A stretch of DNA of 64,000 nt, from contig NC_133911.1 in the NCBI RefSeq assembly GCF_964199755.1, forward strand, positions 4,987,001 through 5,051,000. Reading direction: 5' to 3'. Shown piece by piece: positions 50,476-62,700 of the stretch. Source of the DNA: Larus michahellis. Lineage: Eukaryota; Chordata; Aves; Charadriiformes; Laridae. The position numbers and the translations under genes are program-made. How positions within the stretch are numbered: the stretch's first letter is position 1; each line of letters begins with the position of its first letter. The notes under the pieces were generated by a model. It was not told the DNA's origin, made no database searches, and saw only the letters and a list, made by a program, of their open reading frames with translations.

Positions 50476-50543
50476 GAGCGATTGCGCGGACGCCGGCCTA
50501 TACCCCACCTCGCGCAGACGACCCGCCCTCCTCCACGCCCTCT

Positions 50544-50610
50544 ATTGGCCGGCTCAGCCCCTCGCCGGCCTCCCATTGGCCATCCCGGCCCCTCGCCGCC
50601 CTCCCATTGG
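50544..50610 (-). promoter_or_regulatory. ENO1: Three CCAAT boxes on tandem 31-bp repeats
   Basis: The plus strand shows ATTGG at 50544, 50575 and 50606, exactly 31 bp apart; on the ENO1 strand they read CCAAT. The intervening sequence is also repeated (ATTGGCC, then GCCCCTCGCCG, then CCTCCC). These are probable NF-Y sites, about 70-135 bp above the transcription start. Confidence 0.75.
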
Positions 50611-50644
50611 CTACCGCCTCCTGGCGCCAGAGGCGGGCTCGGGG

Positions 50645-50661
50645 TGCGTGCGCTACGTGCC
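50645..50661. promoter_or_regulatory. ENO1: Candidate hypoxia response element
   Basis: TGCGTGCGCTACGTGCC contains two HIF-type cores (GCGTG at 50646-50650 and ACGTG at 50655-50659) nine bases apart. Human ENO1 is a known HIF-1 target with a similarly paired GCGTG/TACGTG element. It lies about 180 bp above the presumed start. Confidence 0.5.
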
Positions 50662-50951
50662 GCGGCGGCCCGACCGGCTCGTGGAAAATCCCCGGGCGGG
50701 CGGAGGCGGTGCGGGGCGGCCCCACGCGTGTGGGGGGGGGGGGCGGCGGGACGCGTGTCCGTGGGGAGGGCCGGACCCGCGGGCAGGGACCGGGCAGGGC
50801 AGCTCCGAGGGGGTGATAGCCACGGGGCTCCTCTGCTGGCGGGGCCCCGCGAAGCCAAGGATTCCTTTGTGCGCCTACGCATCCATGGGGCACGTGGGTT
50901 CTGCATGGGCCTGTGTGAACGTACGCTTGTGGGGAGAGGGGGAAGGGATTT

Positions 50952-51275
50952 CATAGAATCATGGAGTGGTTTGGGTTGGAAGGGACACCTTCTGCTGTAG
51001 CAGGTTGCTCAAAGTTGCATCCAGCCTGGCCTTGAACCCCTCCAGGGATGGGGCAGCCACAGCTTCTCTGGGCAGCCTGGGCCAGGGGCTCACCACCCTC
51101 ATGGCAAAGGATTTCTTCCTAATATCTCATCTAAATCTCCCTTCTTTCAGTTTAAAACCGTTACCCCACATCCTATCACAAGGGTATAATTGCCCAGGGA
51201 CTTCTTTGTTGGACACCCCTATCTGGAGGCACCCAGCCCAGGCTGACCCTGCTGCTGCACCTTTCAATTAAATCA
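50952..51275 (-). mobile_element. CR1 LINE, 3' end
   Basis: The plus strand begins CATAGAATCATGGAGTGGTT and runs through GGCCTTGAACCCCTCCAGGG to a break near 51275. It is a minus-orientation CR1 tail about 320 bp long, only about 60 bp above the E-box-like CACGTG at the edge of the ENO1 island. Confidence 0.9.
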
Positions 51276-53029
51276 TTTATTTTTATAAAATCCGACCCAG
51301 GGTCGGTCAAGCCTGAAGAAGGCGGGAGCGTGTCTGAGAGTAAGTGTGTGTGTGTGTGGAGTCAGAAGGGGCACCCATCAGCTCATGGGGGTCGCACACT
51401 GCAAAGGGACCCCGGTCTGGGCAGTGACAGACTCGGGTGGCGTGTGTGACTCCTTGGATAGGGTGCAAATGCTCGGGCAGCGGATTCTCCTTCAACAGCC
51501 CCAAGACATGTGCGTGAACACTATATTGTGACGAAAAAATAATGGAGCAGAACAGAGATCAACAGCAGGCCACAGAGTTAAAGACTTTGCCAAAATGGGG
51601 TGACTCATGCTCCTGGAAAGCTCCAGTTCTTCCATGCATGTTGAAAAAACCATCAAATTATTCACTGATAATTATTTACTCTGCTGCATTATGGTGCAGT
51701 ATGAACCATGTACCACTGAATGAACTGAGTGCCCTGTGATCGGCAAAGCCTCCATCCCTGGAAAGTACTACTCGACTGTCTATGGACTCAGCGGTCGCCA
51801 CGTGTCATGGTGTTTAATAAGAACATGACCACTCACATGAGTTACTCCCTTCTGCGGCACTGTGGAGGGATCCTGTTTCTTCCTGGACTTATTTATCCAC
51901 CTCTTGCCGGTAGCTGCTCCCTGCAACCAGCTTGGCGAGGTCCCGCTCCATCTCCTCCTGTGTGCTGGAGTGTTGGACCGGGGGGGTTTGAGGTGCTGGC
52001 GGGGGGACATGCCTCCTTCCCCTCAGCCCTGGTTGCCACCTTTCCTCCAGGCTCTTCCCGGCAGTATGGCTTGCAGGGAATATACTGCTTTGGTTACGTT
52101 AGAGAAGTTGCATTTGGAACACAAGGTCTTGGTGGATTTATTGTGGAGAACAGCTGTGCCCACGCTGTCCATAAGCCTGTTTTTCTTCCGGGATTTTTTA
52201 ACTGAGGGATAGTCACACATTGCATGGTGGGAGGGAATCTGCAACGAGGGGAGTCCCATTGCAAGGTCAAAACATTTGAATGTGACCCGGGAAAGGCACA
52301 GTCTTGTCCCTTCTCACCTTCTCGTGCCTGTAGCCTTCACTCCTGGACATGATTGCTCCCGTTCAAGGCAGAGCGCCATCCCCAGCTGTGAGAATGTGAA
52401 GCCCCTAGCAGGGACTCGTGGCCCAGACCCATGTGTGTAATCCCATGGGGACTCCCAGTTCCCCTGGGTTTGCTTCCTCCCATTTCACCTGACACTACAC
52501 AGCCTGCGTTCAGACCGATGAGGGCCTGGCTCTGCAGTATTTCAAGTATATAACATCAAGCCTGGGAAGATCCCCAGGCCTGGAGTTGGGGTGTGGGTGC
52601 TCCAGGGGTCCGGCAGTGCCCAGTTCATCCTGAGCGCGCCACACAAAGCCAGGCCGTTGCTTGCAAAGTCAGTTATGTTTGTGCTTGCTCCAGGACTGCC
52701 TCGCCCTTCCAGCCTGGCTCTGACTGATCTTTGCTTCTGGGCATATTTTTCTTTCCTTCCTGCGAACATCCCCCCGAGACGAGCTTTAAGTCTTAATAAA
52801 AAGCAAAGGAAATCTGTTGAAGTGACCGCCTTCCCTCGGCACGCCATGCTGGCGCAGGACCCCACCAGCCCCCGCTGCGTGACTCCTAGGCAAGGAGGCG
52901 CCGTTTGAAACCCAAGCTGTTCTGTGACCATGCAATATGGCCCACACGCCCAGCGCGGCACCGCATGCTGTCTTTTTGTGCTTTTTCTGCCTTTCTGGGG
53001 GTGCAGATTCACGTGGGCTGCACAGCCGT
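51276..53029. other. Intergenic DNA upstream of ENO1
   Basis: No gene is recognised. It holds a (GT)n run (51344-51358) and a short perfect palindrome CCGACCCAGGGTCGG near 51292. Open frames up to about 164 codons have no recognisable domains. Confidence 0.65.
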
Positions 53030-53243
53030 GAATCACAGAATGACAGAATCTTCATGGTTGGAAAGGACCCTTAAGATCATTGAGTCCAACCAAACAACCT
53101 ACAATCTCTGCCACTAGAACATGCCCTGAAGCGCCATATCTAGATGTTTCTTAAATACCTCTAGGGATGGTGACTCAACCACCTCCCTGGGCAGGCTGTT
53201 CCAGTGCCTGACCACTCTTTCAGGCATCAGGTTGAAATGCTGT
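53030..53243 (-). mobile_element. CR1 LINE 3' fragment
   Basis: The plus strand AATCACAGAATGACAGAATC leads into TTGGAAAGGACCC, the reverse complement of a divergent CR1 tail. About 210 bp remain. Another CR1 tail of a different subfamily starts 20 bp further on. Confidence 0.85.
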
Positions 53244-53263
53244 TGGGTTACACGCAGCTGAGA

Positions 53264-53449
53264 TAGAATCATAGAATCCCCTAGGTTGGAAGGGACCTTT
53301 CAGATCATCTAGTCCAGCCATCAACGTAACTCTGGCAAAAACCATCACTAAACCATATCTATGTTTAGATAAGCACTATGTCTACCTGTCTTTTAAATAT
53401 CTCCAGGGATGGTGCCTCAAATACTTCCCTGGGCAGCCTGTTCCATTGG
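53264..53449 (-). mobile_element. CR1 LINE 3' fragment
   Basis: ATAGAATCATAGAATCCCCT followed by GGTTGGAAGGGACCTTTCAG is a CR1 tail in minus orientation, about 185 bp and 5'-truncated. Its sequence differs clearly from the adjacent copy, so they are separate insertions and not a duplication. Confidence 0.88.
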
Positions 53450-56400
53450 CCAGGAAAAGCCTTTGGAATTAAAGTGTCAACTTTGTAAGTAAATGATTCT
53501 TTGCAGTGCCAACCTCCCCAAAACTGCATGTCATAGCCCTTAAAGCTGTGTCCTTGGCAGTAGTTCCTGACTTCTGGAGCTTTACCCTTCCTGGTGCAAA
53601 TGCAGAAGAGGGGAGCACTCCCTGCAAAAACATACTCCTGAGCTATCAGATGCTGGAAAACATCAAATGGATTAGAGATGCTCCACCATCTTTGCCCTTT
53701 GTAAAAGTCCCTTGGTTGCTATGCATGGAAAATCACATAGAGGTGCTGAGTCTTATAATGAGCTAGAAAAGATGGAGCACAAGAAAGCCTAAGGCCAAGG
53801 GAAATTCAGCGCTGAATTGAGCAAGAAACTGATGGGGGAGTATGGTAGGGTGCTCTTTGGGAATAGAAGACATATTATGAGAGGTCATAATTAGCTTGGT
53901 GGTGGGCAGAAGTGGAGCATAAACAAACCCTGTGGCTGGGGAGGCTGAGCACTGAGGCTGTTGCATCTTAGTATGCCTTTTTAATCGAATCAAAGCTGTG
54001 GGAGAGGACTGGCTGTAGAAGACCAACCTAAACTTGTCCCTTGCTTTGGCTCTTCTTTCCTTGTGATGACAAAAACGTCACAAAGCGAGCAAATTTCCTC
54101 CGCTGGAGTGTGAGCAGCAAGCTGTGGGCTGAGAATCTTCATCCCCCCTTAACTCGCACGGTCCCATCCCCGGCAGACAGGACTCACCGGTGGTTCTGGC
54201 CACAGACGCCGTGCCAAGAGCCGTGTCCGCTCCACTGAATCGTGTGTCCGCACGAGAGGGAGCAGCTGAAGACACTACAGTAGCTGGAGGCAGCATTGAT
54301 CAGGCATCCATGATCAGAAGTCTGGCACTGGTCAGGTGTTGGTATAATTTTTCTTGGATCAGCAGATTTAAGATTGCACTCTGCCATACATACTAAAATA
54401 AAAGTCAGAGCTGATATTAAAAATGCCACTGCTCAGTCATGTATCCTGCCTGATTTTTCTTTTTCTCTTTCTTTAAAGGAAAAGTTAAGCATCCCTAAGG
54501 CTATGAGATATCTAGCTGGCATGAGTCTCTGTGGGAATCCAGGCTTGTTACCAGTTAATCAAATACTCTGCACTCTTAAAATAATGTGCTTCTTTCATGG
54601 TTTGAGAGGGGGATGTATGGCTAATGGGGTGGACAACTGCGAACAGAGAGTTTCAGGAAACATAAAGCCACTGCAGCTTTTTAATCCAATTTGGCAGCCC
54701 CGCAAGCACGCTGACACACTGGTGTAACACGCTGATGGAGCAGATGGGGGAAAAACACCGACACGGACCTGGCTTACAGGCATCCACCACCCAGAAACAG
54801 AGAACAATTCTCGTGATCAAACTCCCCTTCCATTGCAAGGCCTAGTCATCCCGCGTGCTTTGCAGGCCATGGTGAAATGGTAAGTGTAATATATGTGAGT
54901 TTTTACTGATTGCTTGCAGCACGCTGATGAGCACAGCAGCCGACTAGGCCAGCCCTTTCCCTCCCCGGTTAAAGCGGTTGGGCAGGAGAGTTCAGAGTGT
55001 GAAATCGCCGGTTCAAACAGTTGAGGATGCCGAGGCATCCTCCGATGAGCAGAACCACTGCAGATCAGGACTTGTTTGCTGGGGCACTAATATGCTTAAT
55101 AACCATTACGCAGCGCAGGGTGCGTGCCAGGGCGTGAGCTTTTCTATCACCTTGAACGCGCTTCCTGAACGCTGCAGGGACTTCTCTTACACCCCAGTGC
55201 CTCACAAAACACCTGAAGAACATGTGTCTGGGTCGCTGCGCACGCACCACCCTCCTCTGCTCCAGCCAACAGCTCTGCAAGTGCCGGCCTGTTTGTGTTT
55301 TGGTAGGTTTCCTTTTGCAAAGCAGTCCTGCATTGAGGTGGCCTCATCAAGGAGGAGTTCTGGCTGCCTTCCTACGTCACCGCAGCCGAGCTGGGATCTC
55401 CGGAGGAAGGCAATCGGATGTACCTCCGGCACGCCGTCGCCCAGATTTCTTCTCGTCATTGGCTCTGCAGACCGTGGTATTTTTAAGGACCGTTTGTCGG
55501 CAAGGTAATGGCAGAGTCTGACTAAAGGTGTTTCTGGGTATCTGTTAAAATTATCGAATGATTATTTAAGATGTTTTCTTCCAGGCATTCAAAACCTCCT
55601 CTGACTTTACATCCTTTACATCGTGCGTCTCATCCCCCTTTTCTGTCATGCTTTTGTTTTACAGTTTAACTCTCGGATTAAACACTGCAGGTTTTAGGCA
55701 CATGAATAATGAAATGACTTGAGATGACAGACCTGATGTCTTAATGCTTCTATCTTCCACTGCTTCTCTTAATTCTCCTCTCTTCTCCCAGGATTTGAGA
55801 GATGGGCTAGTTAGTGTCCTGAAAATTACTTAAAAGCCACCAATTCCTGCATTTAATAGCCAGTCTGAAAGTAACTTCAGCACAATGACTGGGGTCTGAA
55901 AGGGAAGGACATAGACTGAATTAGATCTTTTCAGGTGCTCATATAGAAAACTTGCAATTACAGCACAAAAATGAAACAAAGAGTTGTCTGTGAGGATCTG
56001 CTATCAGAGTGACAAAACCTCAGCCTGCTGTCTCACCTGACAGTCTGGTTTCTGATTTTCTCCGACTCCAGCTGGCTTCAGTAGGTTTGGGGATTTGACT
56101 TCTCTATGGAAATTACTGCCCCCCGTTTTCAAGCCGGCAGGGCTCACAGACCTTGGCCAGAGAATTTCATGTCTGATTTTCTATGAAGTGGGAGCTCAGA
56201 GTTTATTTAGTACTAAAGAGGGTTTAACGGACGCTGAAGCTGCAGGTAACATTAGATTAACTGGCCATTTTTGAGGAGTGATACTATGGGCACAGGTTTG
56301 TGTGCAGCTATGAATATGTAGCATGGGTCAGTCATCAGCCTGCAGGAATACACGAGAGCTGTGTTAGACATTCGTGTACTAGCAGAATACTTTGAACAGG

Positions 56401-59080
56401 TTTTATTTGAAATGGAACATTACTGCACAACAAACAGCAACAGCAAAAAAGCAGGTAAGATGGCTGGAATAGGAAAAATATAGACTTCTTTTTAGCTACT
56501 GTAAATGCTAACCTACATATAAAACTACTACATCCATTTTCAGGTGATGGTGAAGGGTTATTTGGAAGTGAACCAACGCACAAAACAGGGTGCTAATACC
56601 AACGAGTGCATTTACCAGCAGCTAATGATCTGATACAGTGATTTGAGGTGCAACTGAAAGCTTTTAAACCAGCTGGATATTAATTGCCAGGAATTGTGCA
56701 CCGAAAGGCCATAGCTGCTCATTCAAACCATGACGAAACCATTAAGTAATCCCCTTTATAGAGGCCAGCGTGCAAGGCTTCCACTGCTTCTTACAGGGTG
56801 TTGGAGACTCCTTGCTGAGCACATCTTTCCCTCTCACTTGGAAATATATTCTGCTATAAAGGGGAAAGCAAGGTAGGAATTGATTAGCCATTAAGAAATT
56901 GTATTTGGTATTTAGTTTTTTTTAGAATGGAAATGTGAAAAAAGCCAGTATGAGTAAACCAATAACAACTCATTTGTTTTCTTAATGAGTGCATAATTCT
57001 TATGCAAAGCACAAGGGCTATCAAGCAGGATTCTCTTGCCACAGAACAGGTACAGCACAGACGGTAGGATTTAAATTTCCTTCATGTTGTCTTCCAGCCT
57101 TAAAAAAACCGACCTCATTCTCATGGGAATCGCTTTTAGCTCCTACCATCTTCCCCCTCTTGGGCAGGCAGTGGTGATGAGCTGCTGGCAGGAGAGGCTG
57201 CAGGCGCTTCGGCTCTTCCTTAATGTCCCCGCATGGACCTCGCCTGCGGCAAAAAATACCACTGCAGGTCTGAACAAGCAAACTCTGGGGCACAGACAAC
57301 ACGGGGCACGCAAGGACTGATTTCTTGATCTTTGAAACTGGGTGCAGCTGCCCATAGTTTGGATCTCTGAGTCATGCAAGTCTGCTTTGATAATCAAAAG
57401 GAAATCCATGTCTGGACTGAGCTCAGAGGTATCCATATAAAACACAGCATCTGTATCAAGGCTGTTTCTCTGCATGGGCTAGAAAAGAAACTGAAGGTGG
57501 CAACCTCACACCTAGGCACGTAACTTTTACATATCTTCCTGGATCTTACAGTCTATGGGACATGGAGTGACTGCACCTGTAACACTCACTGAAAACTCAC
57601 TCCCACAGGCTGCCAGCAGCTCAGCAAACACGCTCTGGCCACCAACTCAGCTCCCTTGGCACGTACCTCAAGCACAGGCAAAGAGTTAGGCAAAGCCTGA
57701 AATGCTCCAAATGCTACGATTAAACCTCCATCAGAGACTTTATACGCACTATTCCTCCCCATTAACATGAGCCAGTGGAAAACCCATCTCTTGGTCCATT
57801 TCTTTCTTTGTGGAACAGATGTTTGCTAGCATCCGTCTGGGATGCCCTGCTCCATGGGTGAGACCCAGCTCCTCTTCTCCACTGATTTGTTTTCTCATTT
57901 TCTGCATCTTCCAATTTACCTGTCACACCAGGAATCCCAGTTAACCACTGGGATCTCATTACAGTCACATTTCTTCAATTCTCCCCCTGTATTTCTTAAT
58001 CCAAGTCCATGTTTACACTCCCTACCTTCCACATCTATCAACAAAGTCCCCTGACAGCTTCAGAAAACTCCCTGCAGAAGCTTTTTCCTCCGGCCAGGCC
58101 TCTGACAAAGCATCTCTTCCAACCCAGCTCTGGTCCTGCTCTGTCCTCTCAAATAGGTTTCCCACAGAACCATGGGCTCTCTTGCTCTAGGGAAAAAGAG
58201 CCCAACCCTTCTCTCAGGTGTGGCCTCTTCATCAGATGCTGCATGATGAGCTGCACCTTTCTGATCCTTTATCTCTCAGCAGCTGCTCTGCAGTGGTGGG
58301 TGAAGGGCCTGATCTTTGGCCCTGGGGCAGGCTCTCCTCCCTACAGAGCTTGTGGAGAGCTTGGAGAGTGCTTTCCCCTTCTCATGTGGACTTTTAGGGT
58401 CACTACGTTCATCTGTTTCATTGAGCTGTGTAGGGGTTAATGAATTACTGTTTATACAGGGCTTTGTAGATGAGAAGTGCAATGGAAAGGGCTCTGTTAT
58501 TGTTACCATGTATGAAGAGTTCTGTACCAAACCCAACTGTATTGTGTTTGGCCACTGGATGTCACAGCTGCTCAACACACAATGCAGCTGAAATAAGAAG
58601 GAAAAGTGCTTACCCAGCAGCGGGCAACAGCCACATTTCCAGAGCTCTCGTTTGTTCTGTGAAGAGTGTTTGTTTGTTAAGGAGCTTCGGGTCTTCTCCA
58701 GTGTTTGGGCACTGCTAATATTGCTTTGCAGGGAGACCGAGCAGCAGCTGTGCTTCCTCTGCATGTTATTACACTGTGAGATCAGGAGCAAAATGAGTAT
58801 TTTTATGGAAGGGGGAGTGGATATGTACAAAATATTAATAACACGGTGTCTGAGGAGGTGGACAGGTATTTGCATGTGCTGCCGAGCTGTCTTGTCACCA
58901 GATTATTCCTTCTTTATCCCACCACCATCCAGTCCACAGCACAGAGCCCTGGCATGATGGAAAAATAGTCTCCCAGGCCGGCTCTCAACATCACTCCTTC
59001 AGTCCCCAGCCTCAGGCCACGCTCCTGCGTACCTCACACTAAGTGCAGAGGGAAGACTGACCTCTCCCTCCCCTAACCAT
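53450..59080. other. Intergenic DNA between ENO1 and CA6
   Basis: No gene is firmly recognised. An exon-like open segment at 54188-54392 (minus) is described as a finding. Other frames are short, overlap on both strands and lack motifs. Confidence 0.6.
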
Positions 59081-59081
59081 A

Positions 59082-59733
59082 GAATCATGGAATGGTTTGG
59101 GTTGGAAGGGACCTTAAAGATCACCCAGTCCCACCCCGCTGCCCTGGGCAGGGACACCTCCCACCAGCCCAGGTTGCTCCAAGCCCCGTCCAACCTGGCC
59201 TTGAACCCCTCCAGGGATGGGGCAGCCACAGCTTCTCTGGGCAACCTCGGCCAGGGGCTCACCGCCCTCACAGCAAAGAATTTCTTCCTAATATCTCATC
59301 TAAATCTCCCCTCTTTCACTTTAAAACCATTCCCCCTTGTCCCATGGCTCCCCTCCCTGACCCAGAGTCCCTCCCCAGCTTTCCTGGAGCCCCTTTAGGG
59401 ACTGGAAGGGGCTCTAAGGTCTCTCCGGAGCCTTCTCTTCTCCAGGCTGAACCCCCCTCAGCCTGAACTCTCTCAGCCTGTCCTCACAGCAGAGGGGCTT
59501 CAGCCCCCTGAGCATCTTTGTGGCCCTCTGCTGGACCGGTTCCTACAGGTCCATGTCCTTCTTGTGCTGAGGGCTCCAGAGCTGGACACAGTACTGCAGG
59601 TGGGGTCTCACCAGAGCAGAGCAGAGGGGCAGAATCACCTCCCTCGACCTGCTGGCCACGCTTCTTTTGATGCAGCCCAGGATGCGGTTGGCTTTCTGGG
59701 CTGCAAGTGTGCGTTGACGGCTCATGTTTTGCC
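59082..59733 (-). mobile_element. CR1 LINE 3' end with reverse-transcriptase C-terminus
   Basis: This is the longest CR1 3' fragment here, about 650 bp in minus orientation. The 3' end at low coordinate reads ATAGAATCATGGAATGGTTT on the plus strand. At the other end the minus frame encodes [19 protein letters not shown] and [20 protein letters not shown], the standard C-terminal part of the CR1 ORF2 reverse transcriptase. It is closely similar to the copy at 20818-21354 over their shared length. Confidence 0.95.
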
Positions 59734-62700
59734 TCTCTTCACGTTTTGTTTTTTTTCAAAGTCTCAAATAAAGATCCAGAACATGAAGTCACTTTCAGCA
59801 AAGTCTGTGGAGCAGACCTAGATAGTCATTACAAGACCTGTAATTACATTTCCTGGAAATGAAAACGAAGAGGGATTATTTCACCATGTTCTCCTCTTTT
59901 TATAGCATCCCATTGTCCTTTTCGCCACCTTGGGGAAATGGCGAGTGAAAGGCTGCTGGTGCTGGTGGCGTGCTGAGGTGATAACACCCCAGAAGTGATG
60001 TGAACATTAAAGAGGGAAAAGTATTTTAAGACAATCCAAGGGCTATAGCTATAACTAAGAGTAATTGGCTGAAACTGAGCAAAAGAAAATTTAGGTTGAC
60101 AATGAACCGCAGGTAGTTAATGCTCAGATCTGTTAGACCGTGAAATGGAATTTGATGAGGAAACCTCTCTGCTTTATATCGGGCAAATCCTGCTTTTGGG
60201 AACACTGGTGTAAACCTCCGGTGTCTCTCTGTGACTACCTCAAAGCCCGTATCTATCACAAAGCTTCAGTAGAATCAACATATGTAACTGAATTTATGTC
60301 GGTAGAAGGTGAATTTAGCAAAACACATCAAAGCATTATATAAGAGGAAGGAGACCTAAAGGGATTGTGTGAGCTGGAGAAATGAATTCTGTCGCTTTTC
60401 TACCTCTGACTTCTGTGGTCTCTGCAGGCAGTTGAAAGACAGGGGGGAAAAAAAAAAAAACAAACCATGGGCAAAATTCAATATTTCAAAGAAGCGAGGG
60501 CCAGTTTTGGCACGAAGATGTAAAAACCTTACAGGCCTTGTTGAATAAAAGGGTCTCGTGTTTCCATCTGCACAGCTATTGCCAGCTTTACTCGTGGGTT
60601 TGGGTCTACCAGCACTAGCCGCTTTTTGTCTTTCGTAAAACTTGTGTAGGCTCTGAACACTTTTGTTCATCCAGCACGGCTTCAGCAGGGAGAGCTCTAT
60701 TGGAAGAGGTTTTTAGACTCACTTACGAAAACCTAGATAGCCTGATTGAAGGCAATCTGTCTGTCCCACATCAAACAGCCTGTTCCTGGTCAAATGTTTG
60801 CTGGACTTGGGAGTGATGCAGCTATTACTGCAACCCCCAATGATTCAGAGGGAAAGGAGTTAACCCTTTCAAGTTCTGGGTCAAAGGAGCACTGAGGTGT
60901 CGAGCCAGCTACTTCAATGCAATGTCAAGGTTTTAATGTGGCTACCGATACTCGGAATGGATCTGAAAGTCTGACTTGAGCTGAGCTTTAGGCCAGCGAG
61001 GACAGAGGGAATAGCCTGGGAGAAGCAGGATTTAAAAGATGGCAAAGAGTCAGGGAAAACTGTAGAGATAAAAGCAAAGTGCATGGAAGCCAATGATGTG
61101 GGATTAAAGGCTTATTTCCTACTGTAGTCGGGGTGGGAGGGGGGAGGCTGAAGTCCGTATATCTGTGTCTGTGTGAAAGTCGTCTGCCTTTGTGAAGAAG
61201 TCATGCCAAGAACACTCATGGCTGAGACGTTGGACATTAGATTTTCCCGCTGGCTAAATCTGGGTGCAGAGATGATTCCTGTTAGACCTACAGTCTTCTC
61301 CGCCTGTAAAACACCAGTTTACTTCAAGCACTGTCCTGCTGTGATAGCTGGAGTTCCTAGGCACTGCGTCCATACTTCTCTCTAGCAGTTATATTGAGGT
61401 AGAAAAATACAACTAATAGAGACAAGCCTCAAGCCAGCCAGGTTTAATACCATATACACTAAAAAAAGCAATAGCTCCAAGAACCAATAAGCGACTGTCG
61501 GTATGTGCAATACTTCATACAGGAGAAGGACTCCTTCCTTATTATTCAGCTTGTGGTTAGAAGCTTAATATTCAAATACATTTTAAGAGTGTAATTAAGA
61601 TTATTCTTACGTCATAAGTCCAAAACAAATTCATACTTGGTGCCCTTAGTAAATCCTCTCCCCCGATTGCTGCGTCTTCCAGAGTAGCCACGAATCTGGG
61701 GGCAGCTAACTTGAGCTAACAGAGATTTGGGGTTTGGATGTGCCGAGCACCCACAGCTCCTGCTGATGCCAAGTTGAAACGTCAGCAATTCTAGCGTGTT
61801 GCAAAAGCTCCATTAAAAATTAATTCGCTGTCATCTCCAGTTTCCTGGCACCAGTACATTCCCGAATGGGCTTTATTTCAAATCCTTTGTGCAGACTGGG
61901 CTGGCTGATCGATAAAGCACAGGCAAGAGAGTGAGCTTGTCCCTAAGTGACACCCATTTAAACACCCTTGGCATTCACACAGCGGCAGGGCGAGGGGAGG
62001 GACGCTTTGGTGCAGAGGTGACCTCCTGTTCCTGACACTTGTTCACACCCTCACGCGCTGCTGTGTGGAATCCTGCAGCGTGTAACAGGTATAAACCCCC
62101 CAGATTTCTCTTCTCAGCTCATTTCAAAGCCTATCTACCCAACTGGATACACAAGGATTATGAAGTGCATTGCAGGGCGTGTTTGATTAGTTTAGTCCTT
62201 ACACAGTTCAGTGCAACTGTCAGAACAAATGACTTCTTTAGGGGACAAAGAGAAAAATACACATCTGGTTAATCAACTCGATATTACAGCAGTTCCCAGA
62301 GATTAAATATGCACTGCATAAAACAGCAAACCAGGAAAGGCCTTTTAATGTTAACAATTCACTTGCAAGGAATAAGATTTTGAATAAAACACCTGCTTCT
62401 GTTCTTCAGCACAGTCTAATCCTAGAAACCTGATTTCGCATGAAAGCCGTAACTCACCTATGGCTCTTATTGTTGAATTTCTGTTATTATGTACCTCTTC
62501 GCTGAAAACAGTAATTGCAAACATTATTGCAAGTGGCAGAGACATTGCAAACAGGAGTGCTGAGATTTCACCGCTGTGAGCTTTCTCACCAAGGGTTTAA
62601 TATTGCTGCCCGTCACCTGAAATCAACAGCAAAGTCTACTGCCTTTGGTGGAGGCTGTAGCTCTCCTCGGCACCAGGTGAAAATTCCATTCCTGGGGAGA

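Larger units (their letters stand above)
50060..50870 (-). promoter_or_regulatory. ENO1: CpG-island promoter of ENO1
   Basis: A dense GC/CpG block surrounds exon 1. On the minus strand a TATA-like GTATAGG (plus 50497-50503) lies about 25-30 bases before the presumed start. Upstream are three CCAAT boxes on a 31-bp period and a paired GCGTG/ACGTG motif. A run of 12 G (50732-50743) sits between two ACGCGTGT copies. Long frames on both strands through this island are composition artefacts. Confidence 0.85.

Noticed and set aside
50217-50954. 245-codon minus frame and matching plus frames over the ENO1 promoter
   Set aside because: Pro/Arg/Gly-rich translation of a CpG island, overlapping exon 1 and the CCAAT boxes. 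No conserved motif.
54184-54429. Reading the Cys-rich segment as a complete small secreted protein with a signal peptide
   Set aside because: The apparent first codon is GTG, not ATG, and the hydrophobic leader coincides with the pyrimidine tract of a splice acceptor. Kept only as an exon candidate.
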